DNA of 50,201 bases from a virus. A program made the position numbers and the translations under genes. Shown here piece after piece: positions 23,801 to 30,893 of the stretch. The notes below the pieces were generated by a model. It made no database searches and was not told the origin of the DNA. It saw only the letters and a list, made by a program, of their open reading frames with translations. The stretch spans positions 1-50,201 of IMG/VR virus record IMGVR_UViG_3300008107_004148; one strand, given 5' to 3'. How positions within the stretch are numbered: the first letter of the stretch is position 1; the number at the start of each line of letters is the position of its first letter.

Positions 23801-23981
23801 CCGAGTACCATGCAAAGTGTTAGGTAAGGTAAGAAAAGGTGACTTGTTAGTTTCTAGTGCAATTCCTGGATATGCTATGGTTGGACAGACACCAGCAGTT
23901 GGTACTGTAATAGGTAAGGCTCTTGAAAATAAAGACAGTGAAGGTAAAGGTATTATTGAAGCTGTAGTAGGAAGAGTATAA
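14895..23981 (+). CDS. Giant tail fibre/adhesin-like structural protein (3028 residues)
   Basis: Residues 1-40 form an N-terminal module (INIGVEGNDGTGDSIRESFR, then KTNENFNELY) shared with the products at 25279 and 47846, presumably the attachment to the baseplate. Residues about 455-1215 carry four related repeats with a pattern Y-N-x-x-K-C-x-R-D-V-x-x-I-V-D-A (starting near 455, 885, 1030 and 1191). Glycine- and Thr/Asn-rich beta-repeat regions follow. The C-terminal ~130 residues (TARYADLAENYQADAAYEPG onwards) are a conserved-looking end domain found in fibre proteins, ending IIEAVVGRV. No enzymatic motif seen. It is likely a long receptor-binding or whisker-like fibre and accounts for 18 percent of the window. 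Confidence 0.85.
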   Translation: MARKEINIGVEGNDGTGDSIRESFRKTNENFNELYAIFGAGGTIRFTTLSDTPDGYEPNTVLFVDSNADGIKFRALASNSAADPTADDSILISYDTPNKIVLSTSFRALSQDLSPQLGGPLDGRNKAIARIAISQEAVDEFNAEQPNPQITIDDLVITKGYADNRYIAGALPIRIPDEPANASDYTLVIESYSNGNIVVTGHGFDNTINGTPYKFRAEDTDPSGIVTDTTYYLRYATANQLSVHATRADATVLSQSDANTNKIFITGTIGVDDEHIFVDAAYDSNLQGFYLANQAIPRKSVVRRQGDKMTGPLILHDSPGELAGLASSDEDLQAATKFYVDNTSYASISNLYVTTQGDDRMTGVPAGKAGTSWSYAYRTINAAARRAEEIIQASEAEPGPYMQTITRDGGTTPAEVLEAAIVTPVFNQARYLIEQNRAFVVSEVTGYLQFKYPNFDYNIETCERDLGLILDSIAFDINRGPAVDATANYLTRLAAERYYANASAIVAITRQLTETVDAINTARDMIAAVLLNRPYLQRPISNITQAAIARVTTSVSHNLVSGNQVIIKNVSGMTQVNENVYYVRVVSPNQFELFTDRTLLTAVNSLSFTAYSSGGIIGIRYQDDEGQFFDIGNDADATSRTAISDKFNLVTNIIQNGINAGALVVYGSTYKVVVNNGGLSAIDQGVGNNVDLLPGKILVGKISGAQGRIVSLTTNDPAEGGQDKILVHLIKPIDFIPGEDLEFDNFVKRKQITIFIESGIYEEDYPIKVAANVSVVGDEFRRVIIRPNRRVSQSPWASTYFYRDLEFDGIPLVTGGNRFYNQVGEIQGRFGYHYLENPTKVKNTGTSVVNPGKFSTASNILQENKKFIQEEVIAYINQNFQDLLYDKIQFASDFGEILDGITYDIVLGTNYNQVLEGLKFSRAGSIYRDSYLRELWVDALIRARNLVSALPAVISSATATTRSNTAFNEIIDIIQNGVVSTETAANALTFSPIDSTLQDQIDAKNQLQANRNFIAAEITAYIAVNFPRLEYNSTKCARDVKYIVDALSYDVMYGGNFATRQSAISYFVNAVSQLGLNQRSFTVDAYEHLSGVVADIVRGIAIVPTSGNVLSQTGVGSNPASTTESTIVTNLVNIIKNQINNNNLLTLPSAVYPSLTSANVTLLDVKTAINGSTNTIVSDVISTLDGIAVYSYNQAKCRRDVGLIVNALADDLKLGGDEFSTEVQGEYFRSYIQKYNNDGFGGQENVTKGAIRYISEIAARLFDGAYDAGAIQQNPLAVNYVAPDFEYGVAENDTDNIISNLIEKIVFVFDPRYNPPKRNDEVDVFLMNDATILRNMTVQGHGGFMCTLDPDGQILTKSPYIQTGSSFSQTLNRKRFAGGMFVDAYVGNLPAEITGKINAFTLTIRSEETQGLRIRPPQLPCPFYIEGRRYQVNAISDYDQAQGTATIYLDATSNAGVGYLESQFEEDTGQVERPLYLQTAGNRSMLGNDFTQINDLGYGLVTNNGAFSEMVSMFTYYCQAAYYAKNGSEIRSLNGSNGYGNFGLVSEGADPNEIPDQVTLEFPMTAPARTLRFPQGVDNLGAPTNFTNVEAANSIVVTDVPYAPLTGSVVTINHGGTVGTLQYNVSVVRYLGDGNQSGDVVLTGIQSVSSVAGNASRTPGTYTGKVGTGGTPTVQATYTIVIVPGGATTVTVEGCGEGYAIGNTITIANTQFGGTGTAITFTVASIYGNDGVTALPASVYNNKVYRLQISGQPNGTNGDFYSAIKADVANGVLVEYRNGGTHIFDSVKDTSRLVTRPSTAINFDESDNVTYRSIGFSAFNSLGLPLDSNSIQTTFEVSYDHIELYVEAANVTSTTGGTIGNTQIKINPDKEGFGLLADELARITRDVAGRLPGAPGYSGGMVFTWAGRTHQIINYTPVDTDEAILTISSTNIHNLAGAGTGIAEAFTTDKVLRAGLPVGSTAEITIAISLCRATGHDFTQIGTGGFNTSNYPNVILGDPLGSLAPAYVDSPNATSGQVYEKRKGRVFWMSTDQFGFFRVGKFFEVDQGQGSIKFSGDIGITGATALGFKKGVTIDEFSIDDTMADESDTKVPVEKAIVSYINRRLGRDRNDTNISNKIGPGFLPLSGTAEMQGNLLMGNQKITNLGDPGVDPTAAVNKAYVDDAVSSFDTLEDQRNISFNRIESGDILVGTGLKKIFVTPPSGGVFVAGDTITDISASKSGTVVDVQEVTDEILGSAPGYDLTIITYLPVTNSFNLGEDVVKGAISANIVDGPIDEVANARESTNSVINITVSRTAAVYQDGLTVPIAQLNLQIENDSIVNADINANASIQQSKLLMERARPLSASTGLYGVNNAVGQTDRGLSAYDAKNFTEELQVTLANSVSANAGDILYQGTSKGVVVNTIVNNTTVIIKTSDTWATSPTVLTKAIFTNGIEQTPTTLTGVNVTAVNRSAYIGLKERSIGLDKHEPISTDTVLGRFTPGTGAVELVPFDTIVDQGFAVQDKDFTNSEITQLTGQRLVFTSELSVADGASVTQAGSGATGTVQGQTFSETSFIVVNITGAFNNSGIVTVGGVAVGIPTPASISLAGKAMVQIADGIYGTTSISTGSSNNSIVRRTGDGKIQAEAFIIGGTPSQEILSQSGGVLSFKTPVQGVILTAAGGSGGGSPTYPVVQMPGSLNVGVELFSGLVNTTQGTAQSNIAGLTGKGFVSAPWMYSNFIQALDNKGTANTTGISLGATSGFTSSALSTLVLVANGSEAIKVNSTESQFFGNVKVSSGGLDRFVITASSGNTAVGGTLGVGGNFAVATTKFTVASASGDTAIAGNLSVTGTLGITSNTTLTGNLTVNGNTIIGDANTDTVTFTARAASDLVPSTNNANNLGSGLLKWNTVYATTFDGTALTARYADLAENYQADAAYEPGTVLIFGGDAEVTITTIKDDHRVAGIVSTNPAYLMNSNLQGANVVSVALQGRVPCKVLGKVRKGDLLVSSAIPGYAMVGQTPAVGTVIGKALENKDSEGKGIIEAVVGRV

Positions 23982-23986
23982 TGACC

Positions 23987-23994
23987 GATAAATA
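23987..23994 (+). promoter_or_regulatory. Late promoter GATAAATA
   Basis: Just after the stop of the giant gene, 21 bases before the ATG at 24015. The leader between (ATGTAACAGGACAAAAAA) has an AGGA ribosome site. Confidence 0.72.
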
Positions 23995-24014
23995 TAATGT
24001 AACAGGACAAAAAA

Positions 24015-25265
24015 ATGGCTAATAAGTTTCCCTTAATATTTGACACCACTGACGGCAACAAGATTAAAGAGTTACCCAGCGGTGATAATTTAAATCTTCA
24101 AGGCAGTAGTATTGTTGACGTTGTTAATGTTAATGCTTCGGGCACTTTGCAAGCAAATACTTTGTCAGTGCAGTCTATAAGCGTAGGTGGAAGCAATCTC
24201 GCTAGTGTAGCGTTATCTGGAAATTATAATTCACTAATTAATAAACCTAATATTTTTAGTGGTGACTATAACGATCTTAATAATCGTCCAGTAATTTTCT
24301 CTGGCAGTTATATTGATTTAACTAACAAGCCTGTAATACCTACCGCAGTGTCACAACTAACTAACGATGCAGGATATGTTACAAGTGTTACAGCTACCGT
24401 TCCTGCTTCAAATGTAGTTGGACTAGCTGATGTAGCTGTTACAAATGATTATAATGATTTAGATAACTTACCAGATGTAATTCTTAGAAGCGAATTTACA
24501 AGCGGTGCATTAACTATTGATGTTACTAACACTGGTAATTTGACAGGTAGTGTGTTTTCAGATTCGAATGTTTTATTAGTGGATCACATAAATTCTATCA
24601 TTCCAGCTAGTGTGCTATCTGGGACTGCCGGCATAGATATTAACAGTGTTGGAAATAGTGCATTTAATCAAATGAGTGCAGTAAGACTTTCAGTGGCACT
24701 TGCAACATTCGAAGATATTAAACTAGAAGGAAACTTAACAGCTGACGATTCTAGTTTAATTATAGACGGAACTACTAAACGAATTTTTGGTAGTTTCAAC
24801 GGCCCGTTAGATGGTAATATTAATAGAGCAGGTTCAGAATTATTAGTAACTGCTGTAGGAGGCATTACATTATCCCCAGCGGGAGTATTAAACGTACCCA
24901 ATGCTACGGATATCTCATTGAGTGGTACTGGTGATATGCAACTATCAGGTTCTACCGAAATTGGTATTCAAAGTAGTGCTGGGCCAGTTCAAGTTACTTC
25001 ATTTACTGAAACTGACATATCATCAACTAGTTCATTTGTTCGATTAAAAGCGCAAACTAATTTGACGCTAGAAGGTAATACAATAATTTTTAAACCTTTG
25101 AAAGCAAAGCCTACAACAAGGTTTGGGGCGGTTGGCGACACAGCAGGAGAAATTCGCATAGACAGTAGTACTGGATTTACATACATTTATTATTGTGTTA
25201 AAGATTACACTGATGGAATTGATGGTATTTGGACAAGAACAATTATGGATACTTTCTGGCCATGA
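24015..25265 (+). CDS. Tail fibre-like protein
   Basis: 416 residues starting MANKFPLIFDTTDGNKIKEL. Residues about 70-115 contain the fibre repeat GNYNSLINKP, GDYNDLNNRP, GSYIDLTNKP, and the motif recurs at NDYNDLDNLP. This Y-x-D-L-x-N-x-P repeat is typical of phage fibre shafts. The C-terminal part (RFGAVGDTAGEIRIDSSTGFTYIYYC) resembles the tip domain of other fibres. It has its own late promoter; probably a side-fibre subunit. Confidence 0.8.
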   Translation: MANKFPLIFDTTDGNKIKELPSGDNLNLQGSSIVDVVNVNASGTLQANTLSVQSISVGGSNLASVALSGNYNSLINKPNIFSGDYNDLNNRPVIFSGSYIDLTNKPVIPTAVSQLTNDAGYVTSVTATVPASNVVGLADVAVTNDYNDLDNLPDVILRSEFTSGALTIDVTNTGNLTGSVFSDSNVLLVDHINSIIPASVLSGTAGIDINSVGNSAFNQMSAVRLSVALATFEDIKLEGNLTADDSSLIIDGTTKRIFGSFNGPLDGNINRAGSELLVTAVGGITLSPAGVLNVPNATDISLSGTGDMQLSGSTEIGIQSSAGPVQVTSFTETDISSTSSFVRLKAQTNLTLEGNTIIFKPLKAKPTTRFGAVGDTAGEIRIDSSTGFTYIYYCVKDYTDGIDGIWTRTIMDTFWP

Positions 25266-25278
25266 TAAGGAATTTAAA

Positions 25279-25974
25279 ATGACTATAAATTATATTGATG
25301 TAGGTATTGTTGCTAACGATGGCACCGGTGATGATCTCCGTGAGGCATTTATAAAAGTTAACGATAACTTTCAAGAACTAGATTTAAGAATTGTTGAAGA
25401 AACTGTTATAGACAATGCAGGAGTTTTAGGTGTAGGTATATATGCTGGAAAAATTGATGGAGAAAATATATTTAAACGTCTCCTGGCTGGCTCTAATATA
25501 AACTTAAATCAAAACGCTAACACTATTACAATCAATGCTAATGACAGCTTAGACCAATTAATTGTTGTATCAGACAGTGGTACTGTTACGATTTCAAGAG
25601 GACAAACACTATCAATACAAGGTGGCCAAGGAATTAACACTAGAGTTAATGGTCAGCAGCTGATAGTTGACCTAGACAATAATGGAATTCTAGTTAAAGA
25701 TTTAACTCCTACCCTAGCTGGTAACTTAAATGCTAACAACAAGAACATACAGAATGCCAACACAATTTCTGCAACTACATTCAGCGGAGAATTACAAGGC
25801 AACGTATACGGATTTGATGTTCGAGATTTTGGTCCTTACTTAACTGGTTTTGACTTTGGTGAATTTAGAGCAGTTTATACTAATTCGCTTCAATTTATTA
25901 TGCGTAAAGTAGACGTTGACTTTGGTCCTTTTGACCCACCTAGCGGAGATACTGTAGACCTGGGTGGTTTTTGA
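25279..25974 (+). CDS. Tail fibre-like protein with the shared N-terminal module
   Basis: 231 residues starting MTINYIDVGIVANDGTGDDL, followed by REAFIKVNDNFQELD, the module also seen in the giant protein and at 47846. The middle is a beta-rich repeat region (LAGSNINLNQNANTITIN). The ATG at 25279 has TAAGGA upstream and is preferred to an in-frame extension reaching back into the preceding gene. Lies 13 bases after the previous fibre gene, without its own late motif, so it is probably co-transcribed with it. Confidence 0.78.
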   Translation: MTINYIDVGIVANDGTGDDLREAFIKVNDNFQELDLRIVEETVIDNAGVLGVGIYAGKIDGENIFKRLLAGSNINLNQNANTITINANDSLDQLIVVSDSGTVTISRGQTLSIQGGQGINTRVNGQQLIVDLDNNGILVKDLTPTLAGNLNANNKNIQNANTISATTFSGELQGNVYGFDVRDFGPYLTGFDFGEFRAVYTNSLQFIMRKVDVDFGPFDPPSGDTVDLGGF

Positions 25975-25987
25975 ATCCGTTGTTTCC

Positions 25988-25995
25988 GATAAATA
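25988..25995 (+). promoter_or_regulatory. Late promoter GATAAATA
   Basis: Located 20 bases before the ATG at 26016; TAGGATATAAAAT supplies the ribosome site. Confidence 0.72.
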
Positions 25996-26015
25996 CGCTA
26001 TATAGGATATAAAAT

Positions 26016-28697
26016 ATGGCAGACTTGTGGACGCAACCGTCTAATACTAAATTAGCTACGCTAGAAGAAAATGTTACAACAAGCATAAATTTGCCGTTGG
26101 TTAATCCTTCATCTACGGTTTCTCTTATCAGTGGAAAATTGCCTGGTGGGATACGAATCCAAGGTTCTCAAATAGTAGGTACTCCTTACGAAGTGCCGCG
26201 TGTTACAGATTACAGATTTGTCCTAAGAGCTAGCTATAACAATGTAACTAGAGATAGAACATTTGTAATTACTGTAGGTGATGCTGATGCACCTGTATGG
26301 CAAACAACTCCTGGATTATTACCAGTAGGTAATAACAATACATTTTATATTTTAGACAATTCACCAGTTGATTTTCAATTAGTGGCAACTGACGTTGATT
26401 TACCTATTGGTGAAAGTTTAGATTTTTATATAGCGTCCGGAGACGGACAATTACCGCCTGGTATACAATTAACCAGAGACGGCAGATTAGTAGGAGTAGT
26501 TGATCCTATTCTTGCTATTGAAAGAACACTGCTTTATAATGCAGGCTCGTATGATACAGCGCCGTACGATTTTACTTCTGCAGGATATGATTTTGGCTTA
26601 AGATCATCTAATGGTTTTGATAGTTTTTTCTACGATACTGACATTTATGATTTTAACTATCCAGAACGAACACCTAAAAAATTAAATAGATATTATCAAT
26701 TTACTGTAAGTGTATCTGACGGAGATATTATATCTCGACGAACATTTAGAATTTATGTAGTAGGCGATGACTTTTTACGTGCTGACAACACTATTATGCA
26801 GGTTGGTACAGGTACGTTTACTGCTGATAACACTAATATAAGAGTTCCCATATGGTTAACACCTAGCGACTTAGGTGTTAGACGAGCCAACAATTATATT
26901 ACTTTGTTCTTAGATGTTATTGATTCAAATACATTAACAGGTATTGTTACATATTTCTTACAGGCTACTAATCCCGATAGTTCTCTTAGCAGACTACCTC
27001 CAGGACTAACACTAGATAGTAGCACCGGAGAAATTGCAGGTAAAGTGCCCTATCAAGCAGAGGTTACAAAAACTTTTAAATTTACTATACGGGCTCAAAG
27101 ATTTACCCCTGATCAAGCACAAGAATTAGTTGCAAGTAGTAAAACATTTACTGTAAAATTACTAGGGGAAATTAATTCTGAAACAAAATGGATTACTGAT
27201 AGTAATCTAGGACTGTTGGGATCAAATGTTATTTCTGTACTAAAAGTTGAAGCAACTACAAATGTTCCCGGAAGTAACGTAATTTATAACTTATCATCAG
27301 GAAGACTGCCGCCTGGACTTGCACTAAGTTTTGATGGTGAAGTTGTAGGTAAAGTAAATGCATTTGGTGAAAATGTTTATAAAAGCACTTGGAAAAACGA
27401 ACGACAATATACATTAAACGATGTTGTACGTTATCAAGGGTTGCTTTATCAAGCTCTGAGTACTCATCAGAGTACCAGTACTGGGTCATTTAGTACTGAT
27501 CAGGCGCTATGGGCAAGATTTGCATATAGAACTAACGGGCTGACAGTATTTGATAATGATACATTTAGACTTGATGCCAATTCGACTACAATAGATAGAG
27601 AATATCGTTTCACTGTTACTGCACAAGATCTTTACAAATATAGCGTAGTGAGTAAAGAATTTGTAATTAGAATATCAGACCCTGATAGTAAAAAGTATAG
27701 TAATTTATACATGAAGCCTTTTCTTAAAGAACAAGTTAGAAGAAACTTTAATGCTTTCATTTCTAATCCAGAAATTTTTATTCCAGAATACATTTATCGA
27801 CCAAGCGATCCTAATTTTGGTATACAACGTGAAATTAAAATGCTTGCATATGCTGGTATTGAAACTAAAGAATTACAAGAAGTAGTTAGAGCAATGTCTA
27901 CAAATCATAGAAGAAAACGCTATCGAGTGGGCGATTTAAAGAGTGCTATTGCAAAAGTTCCTGGAACTAATGATATAGTTTATGAAGTACTTTATTTGGA
28001 TGTAATAGATCCTTATAATCCAAGTGAAGGTCGAACTAAGAAAAGTATTACAGTACGTAATTCTAAAAAGATTAAAGTTAATTCTGTTAGTGCAACGCCT
28101 AAAGACATGTTTTACGACTACGAAGAAAAACCTTCTTTTACAGTACAGGCTAGAGGAAAAACTATTACTGTTACACTAGGCGAAGATTTCGTAGTTGAAA
28201 CTAGAGCTGATGGAGAATTTAAGTTAAAATGGGAAGATGGATTGGAAATAGATTCTAGAACAGAAACTAGAATTCTATCAATACTAGAGGGACTATCTCC
28301 AAACATGGTGTTAAGACCCGAACCTGAAGCTAATACAGTTAAAGCGGATTCTAATATATACACTGCTGGACAGACAATTGATTCAATAAAATATATCAGT
28401 AATATCACAAACATGCGTGATAATATACGACCGTTAGGTCGTACTGAAAGATCTTTTGTTCCGCTTTGGATGCGATCATCACAACAGAGTAGTGTAGACG
28501 AACTAGGTTATACTCCATCGTTGGTGTTGTGCTATTGTAAACCAGGAACTAGTCAAATTATTCAAAGTGCCATTAAAGCTAGCAATTTTGACTTTAGTCA
28601 ATTTGACTTAGACATGGACAGATACATTATTGATAATACTCTTATAAGCAGTAAATCGCAGTATTTACTGTTCGCAAATTATCAGTACAATATATAA
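26016..28697 (+). CDS. Tail protein with four Ig-like (He_PIG type) domains
   Basis: 893 residues starting MADLWTQPSNTKLATLEENV. The pattern LP-P/G-G-I/L-x-L-x-x-x-G-x-I/V-x-G repeats four times: KLPGGIRIQGSQIVGTP (near residue 45), QLPPGIQLTRDGRLVGVV (near 145), RLPPGLTLDSSTGEIAGKV (near 330) and RLPPGLALSFDGEVVGKV (near 430), the signature of putative Ig-like domains. A central WKNERQYTLNDVVRYQGLLY looks like a carbohydrate-binding strand pair. The C-terminal third is highly charged and lacks recognised repeats. Probably a baseplate-associated or fibre-adaptor protein. Confidence 0.8.
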   Translation: MADLWTQPSNTKLATLEENVTTSINLPLVNPSSTVSLISGKLPGGIRIQGSQIVGTPYEVPRVTDYRFVLRASYNNVTRDRTFVITVGDADAPVWQTTPGLLPVGNNNTFYILDNSPVDFQLVATDVDLPIGESLDFYIASGDGQLPPGIQLTRDGRLVGVVDPILAIERTLLYNAGSYDTAPYDFTSAGYDFGLRSSNGFDSFFYDTDIYDFNYPERTPKKLNRYYQFTVSVSDGDIISRRTFRIYVVGDDFLRADNTIMQVGTGTFTADNTNIRVPIWLTPSDLGVRRANNYITLFLDVIDSNTLTGIVTYFLQATNPDSSLSRLPPGLTLDSSTGEIAGKVPYQAEVTKTFKFTIRAQRFTPDQAQELVASSKTFTVKLLGEINSETKWITDSNLGLLGSNVISVLKVEATTNVPGSNVIYNLSSGRLPPGLALSFDGEVVGKVNAFGENVYKSTWKNERQYTLNDVVRYQGLLYQALSTHQSTSTGSFSTDQALWARFAYRTNGLTVFDNDTFRLDANSTTIDREYRFTVTAQDLYKYSVVSKEFVIRISDPDSKKYSNLYMKPFLKEQVRRNFNAFISNPEIFIPEYIYRPSDPNFGIQREIKMLAYAGIETKELQEVVRAMSTNHRRKRYRVGDLKSAIAKVPGTNDIVYEVLYLDVIDPYNPSEGRTKKSITVRNSKKIKVNSVSATPKDMFYDYEEKPSFTVQARGKTITVTLGEDFVVETRADGEFKLKWEDGLEIDSRTETRILSILEGLSPNMVLRPEPEANTVKADSNIYTAGQTIDSIKYISNITNMRDNIRPLGRTERSFVPLWMRSSQQSSVDELGYTPSLVLCYCKPGTSQIIQSAIKASNFDFSQFDLDMDRYIIDNTLISSKSQYLLFANYQYNI

Positions 28698-28701
28698 AGT
28701 A

Positions 28702-28709
28702 AATAAATA
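28702..28709 (+). promoter_or_regulatory. Late promoter AATAAATA
   Basis: Followed by CTGTTAGGAGATAAATTAAA and the ATG at 28730, with TAGGAG as ribosome site. Confidence 0.65.
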
Positions 28710-28729
28710 CTGTTAGGAGATAAATTAAA

Positions 28730-29332
28730 ATGGCTAGTAATATAAATTATATAAATGTCGACGAAAGTTTTCCAATAGCTGGACAGGACAACGATAGTCA
28801 GGGTTTTCGAGATAACTTTGCAACAATTAAAAGTAGTTTAGCATCTGCTAAAACTGAGATTACAAATCTTCAAGATAATACTGCAAAATTAAACGTTAAC
28901 AATAACTTTAATCAAAACGAAATTTCAAATGCTAAACTTAGAAACACACCATATGTGTTTTTTAATAAAAATATTAACCAAGGCGATACGCATAATTTAC
29001 TGTTCAGTGACGGAAGTTACCAGCAATTAAATATCAACAATTTTGCTATTATAGATTTAGAAGATTTTAGACCACCAAACGGTGCTCAAGTTCAGTTTAA
29101 AATTCAAATTTTGTTTAATGGAAACGGAACAGTTGAGTGGCTTACTGGATCTCCAAGCAATGTTTTTAGGGTTAATTCTACCTGGCCTAAGAGAGTAAAC
29201 CCAACTAATCCATTTACTGTTACGACAAATCAACCCGTTCTAGTTGATATTTGGACAACTGACGGTATAACATTCTACGGCCATTATTACGGAAACTATG
29301 TAACGATTGCTCAAGACGATGGTATCATTTAA
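28730..29332 (+). CDS. Tail fibre-associated structural protein
   Basis: 200 residues starting MASNINYINVDESFPIAGQD. The N-terminal NDSQGFRDNFATIKSSL resembles, more loosely, the shared fibre module NDGTGD..R..F.K.N.NF. A coiled-coil segment (ASAKTEITNLQDNTAKL) follows, then a beta-rich C-terminal domain (VQFKIQILFNGNGTVEW). Own late promoter and ribosome site. Likely a short fibre or adaptor. Confidence 0.75.
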   Translation: MASNINYINVDESFPIAGQDNDSQGFRDNFATIKSSLASAKTEITNLQDNTAKLNVNNNFNQNEISNAKLRNTPYVFFNKNINQGDTHNLLFSDGSYQQLNINNFAIIDLEDFRPPNGAQVQFKIQILFNGNGTVEWLTGSPSNVFRVNSTWPKRVNPTNPFTVTTNQPVLVDIWTTDGITFYGHYYGNYVTIAQDDGII

Positions 29333-29558
29333 TCCTCTAGTAGACGATTTTTCAAAACTTTCAGACCTTGAAGTAGAATCAAAGGTTACTGATCTAGGGC
29401 GAAAATATTTTATGTCTAGAAATCCAGAAGTACAAATGCAGATAGCAGCACTGCTAGGAATGTACAAGGAAGAAATGCAAGCAAGGCGTGCTCGCACACA
29501 ATTACAATCACAACAAAACGGCAATTCTGATCTTGACAATTTAATCAATATCAGCTAA
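29319..29558 (+). CDS. Small helical protein of unknown function
   Basis: 79 residues starting MVSFNPLVDDFSKLSDLEVESK. Strongly helical (VESKVTDLGRKYFMSRNPEVQMQIAALLGMYKEEMQARRAR) and ending DLDNLINIS. It overlaps the preceding gene by 14 bases. The ATG at 29319 is preferred to a TTG at 29307. Typical of small assembly or scaffold-like proteins in T4-like genomes; not assigned. Confidence 0.65.
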   Translation: MVSFNPLVDDFSKLSDLEVESKVTDLGRKYFMSRNPEVQMQIAALLGMYKEEMQARRARTQLQSQQNGNSDLDNLINIS

Positions 29559-29567
29559 TATAGTTAG

Positions 29568-30125
29568 ATGCTTATTAAAACTGACAAGTTAGGGGTGCCT
29601 AGATTTTCTAACCAAGACTTAATATCTATGATCTATAGCGGACATGTAGATAAATGTCACGTAGTACTATGCGAGCCTTCCGATGACATTGATAAATTTA
29701 ATGCTACTATGGAAGAACAAGGACTCCCAACATTAACCAAATACATTGCACTAGATGTAGATCAGAAAGATTTTGACAACGCTTTACAGTCAGAATGGTT
29801 CATGCCTGAAGATTATAAAAATCTAGATATAGGTGCCTATATCATGCATAAGTTGATGCAAAAACTAGGCACAATTGAACCCTACGAAATACAAGAACGA
29901 GAAGAATACAAAAGAGTATGCGAAGAATTAGATGCATTTGGTGAGCATAATATGCAGGATTTGCTTCGATATATGGTATATCTTGTAGACTTTATGAGAG
30001 AAAATAACATAGTTTGGGGAGTTGGGAGAGGCTCTAGTGTAGCAAGTTATATTTTATATCTAATTGGTATACACAGAATTGATTCAATTCAGTATAACCT
30101 AGACTGGCGAGAGTTCTTGAGATAA
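29568..30125 (+). CDS. DnaE-like protein fragment (Pol III alpha palm-like, without catalytic residues)
   Basis: 185 residues. The C-terminal segment NNIVWGVGRGSSVASYILYL (about 146-165) followed by IGIHRIDSIQYNLDWREFLR matches the DnaE region VGPGRGSxAGSLVAYxLxIT...LxFERFL that precedes the two catalytic aspartates. The protein stops right after it, before those aspartates, so it cannot polymerise. The N-terminal ~100 residues have no counterpart I recognise. It may bind nucleotide or host polymerase, or be an independent domain reused. It starts near the end of the tail block and before the GroES-like gene. Confidence 0.65.
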   Translation: MLIKTDKLGVPRFSNQDLISMIYSGHVDKCHVVLCEPSDDIDKFNATMEEQGLPTLTKYIALDVDQKDFDNALQSEWFMPEDYKNLDIGAYIMHKLMQKLGTIEPYEIQEREEYKRVCEELDAFGEHNMQDLLRYMVYLVDFMRENNIVWGVGRGSSVASYILYLIGIHRIDSIQYNLDWREFLR

Positions 30126-30153
30126 GTACATATATAATATTAGGAGAATTAAT

Positions 30154-30492
30154 ATGCCAATGAAACAACCACAAAAAAAGATTTACAAAACTGCCCAAGG
30201 CAAAATAGTTGATATGGACATGCTTAGGCAGCGCAACGAACTTACACCTGCTGTAGGTAATGCTCGCGTAAATGCTAGAGGAGATGAATTAGGTCCTGGC
30301 GGGAAAGTTATTCGTAAGCGGGAAGATGTTCTTAAAGAATATTACGACACAGCACAAGGTGTAGCAGATCAAACGCCAGTAAGAAAAGCTAAAACTGTTA
30401 CAGAAACAGCAAGTGAAGAAGAATGGGTTGAGGACGACGAAGGTAATTTTGTTCCGGCAGACGAAGTTAAAGTTACAAAAAGAGGGCGTTAA
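30154..30492 (+). CDS. Small charged protein of unknown function
   Basis: 112 residues starting MPMKQPQKKIYKTAQGKIVDMDMLRQRNELTPAVGNARVNARG. Basic at the start and acidic toward the end (EEEWVEDDEGNFVPADEVK), with little predicted secondary structure. Supported by TAGGAG upstream and by a TAATG overlap with the GroES-like gene. Looks like a virion or scaffold-type protein; not assigned. Confidence 0.65.
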   Translation: MPMKQPQKKIYKTAQGKIVDMDMLRQRNELTPAVGNARVNARGDELGPGGKVIRKREDVLKEYYDTAQGVADQTPVRKAKTVTETASEEEWVEDDEGNFVPADEVKVTKRGR

Positions 30493-30893
30493 TGAGTATT
30501 CAGCTTAACGTTACCAAAGGCAAACCAAGAGCAGTTAGTAATAGAGTACTAGTCTCCGATATGTACTTTGGTGAGCAAAAAACTACAAGCGGCATTGTGC
30601 TAACGTCAGACGACGGAACTACTCGAGGAATTTATCCTCGCTGGGCAAAGGTTTACTGTAAAGGTCCAAATAATAAAGATCCTTATGAGATTGGACAGTG
30701 GATCCTAGTTGAACACGGACGCTGGACTCGAGGGTTCAAAGTTGATGACGGAGAAGGCGAAAAAGAGCTACGTATGGTTGAATCTGAAAGTGTTCTTGCC
30801 TATGCAGATGAAAAACCAAATGATGTTTATGTTGGTCAAGAATATGCCAACGGATCTAGTACTACTATTAAACCGGAAGATTTTATAAAATGA
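30492..30893 (+). CDS. GroES / gp31-like co-chaperonin
   Basis: 133 residues. VLVSDMYFGEQKTTSGIVLTS matches the GroES core, where the flexible mobile loop that binds GroEL is around residues 28-42 (EQKTTSGIVLTSDDG). IGQWILVEHGRWTRGF fits the barrel strand pair. T4 gp31 replaces host GroES to fold the major capsid protein, and this is its likely analogue. Its ATG overlaps the preceding stop, and its TGA overlaps the next ATG. Confidence 0.8.
   Translation: MSIQLNVTKGKPRAVSNRVLVSDMYFGEQKTTSGIVLTSDDGTTRGIYPRWAKVYCKGPNNKDPYEIGQWILVEHGRWTRGFKVDDGEGEKELRMVESESVLAYADEKPNDVYVGQEYANGSSTTIKPEDFIK

Noticed and set aside
30133-30138. TATAAT before gene 30154 as a sigma-70 promoter
   Set aside because: No TTGAC-like hexamer 16-18 bp upstream; the only TTGAGA is 10 bp away.
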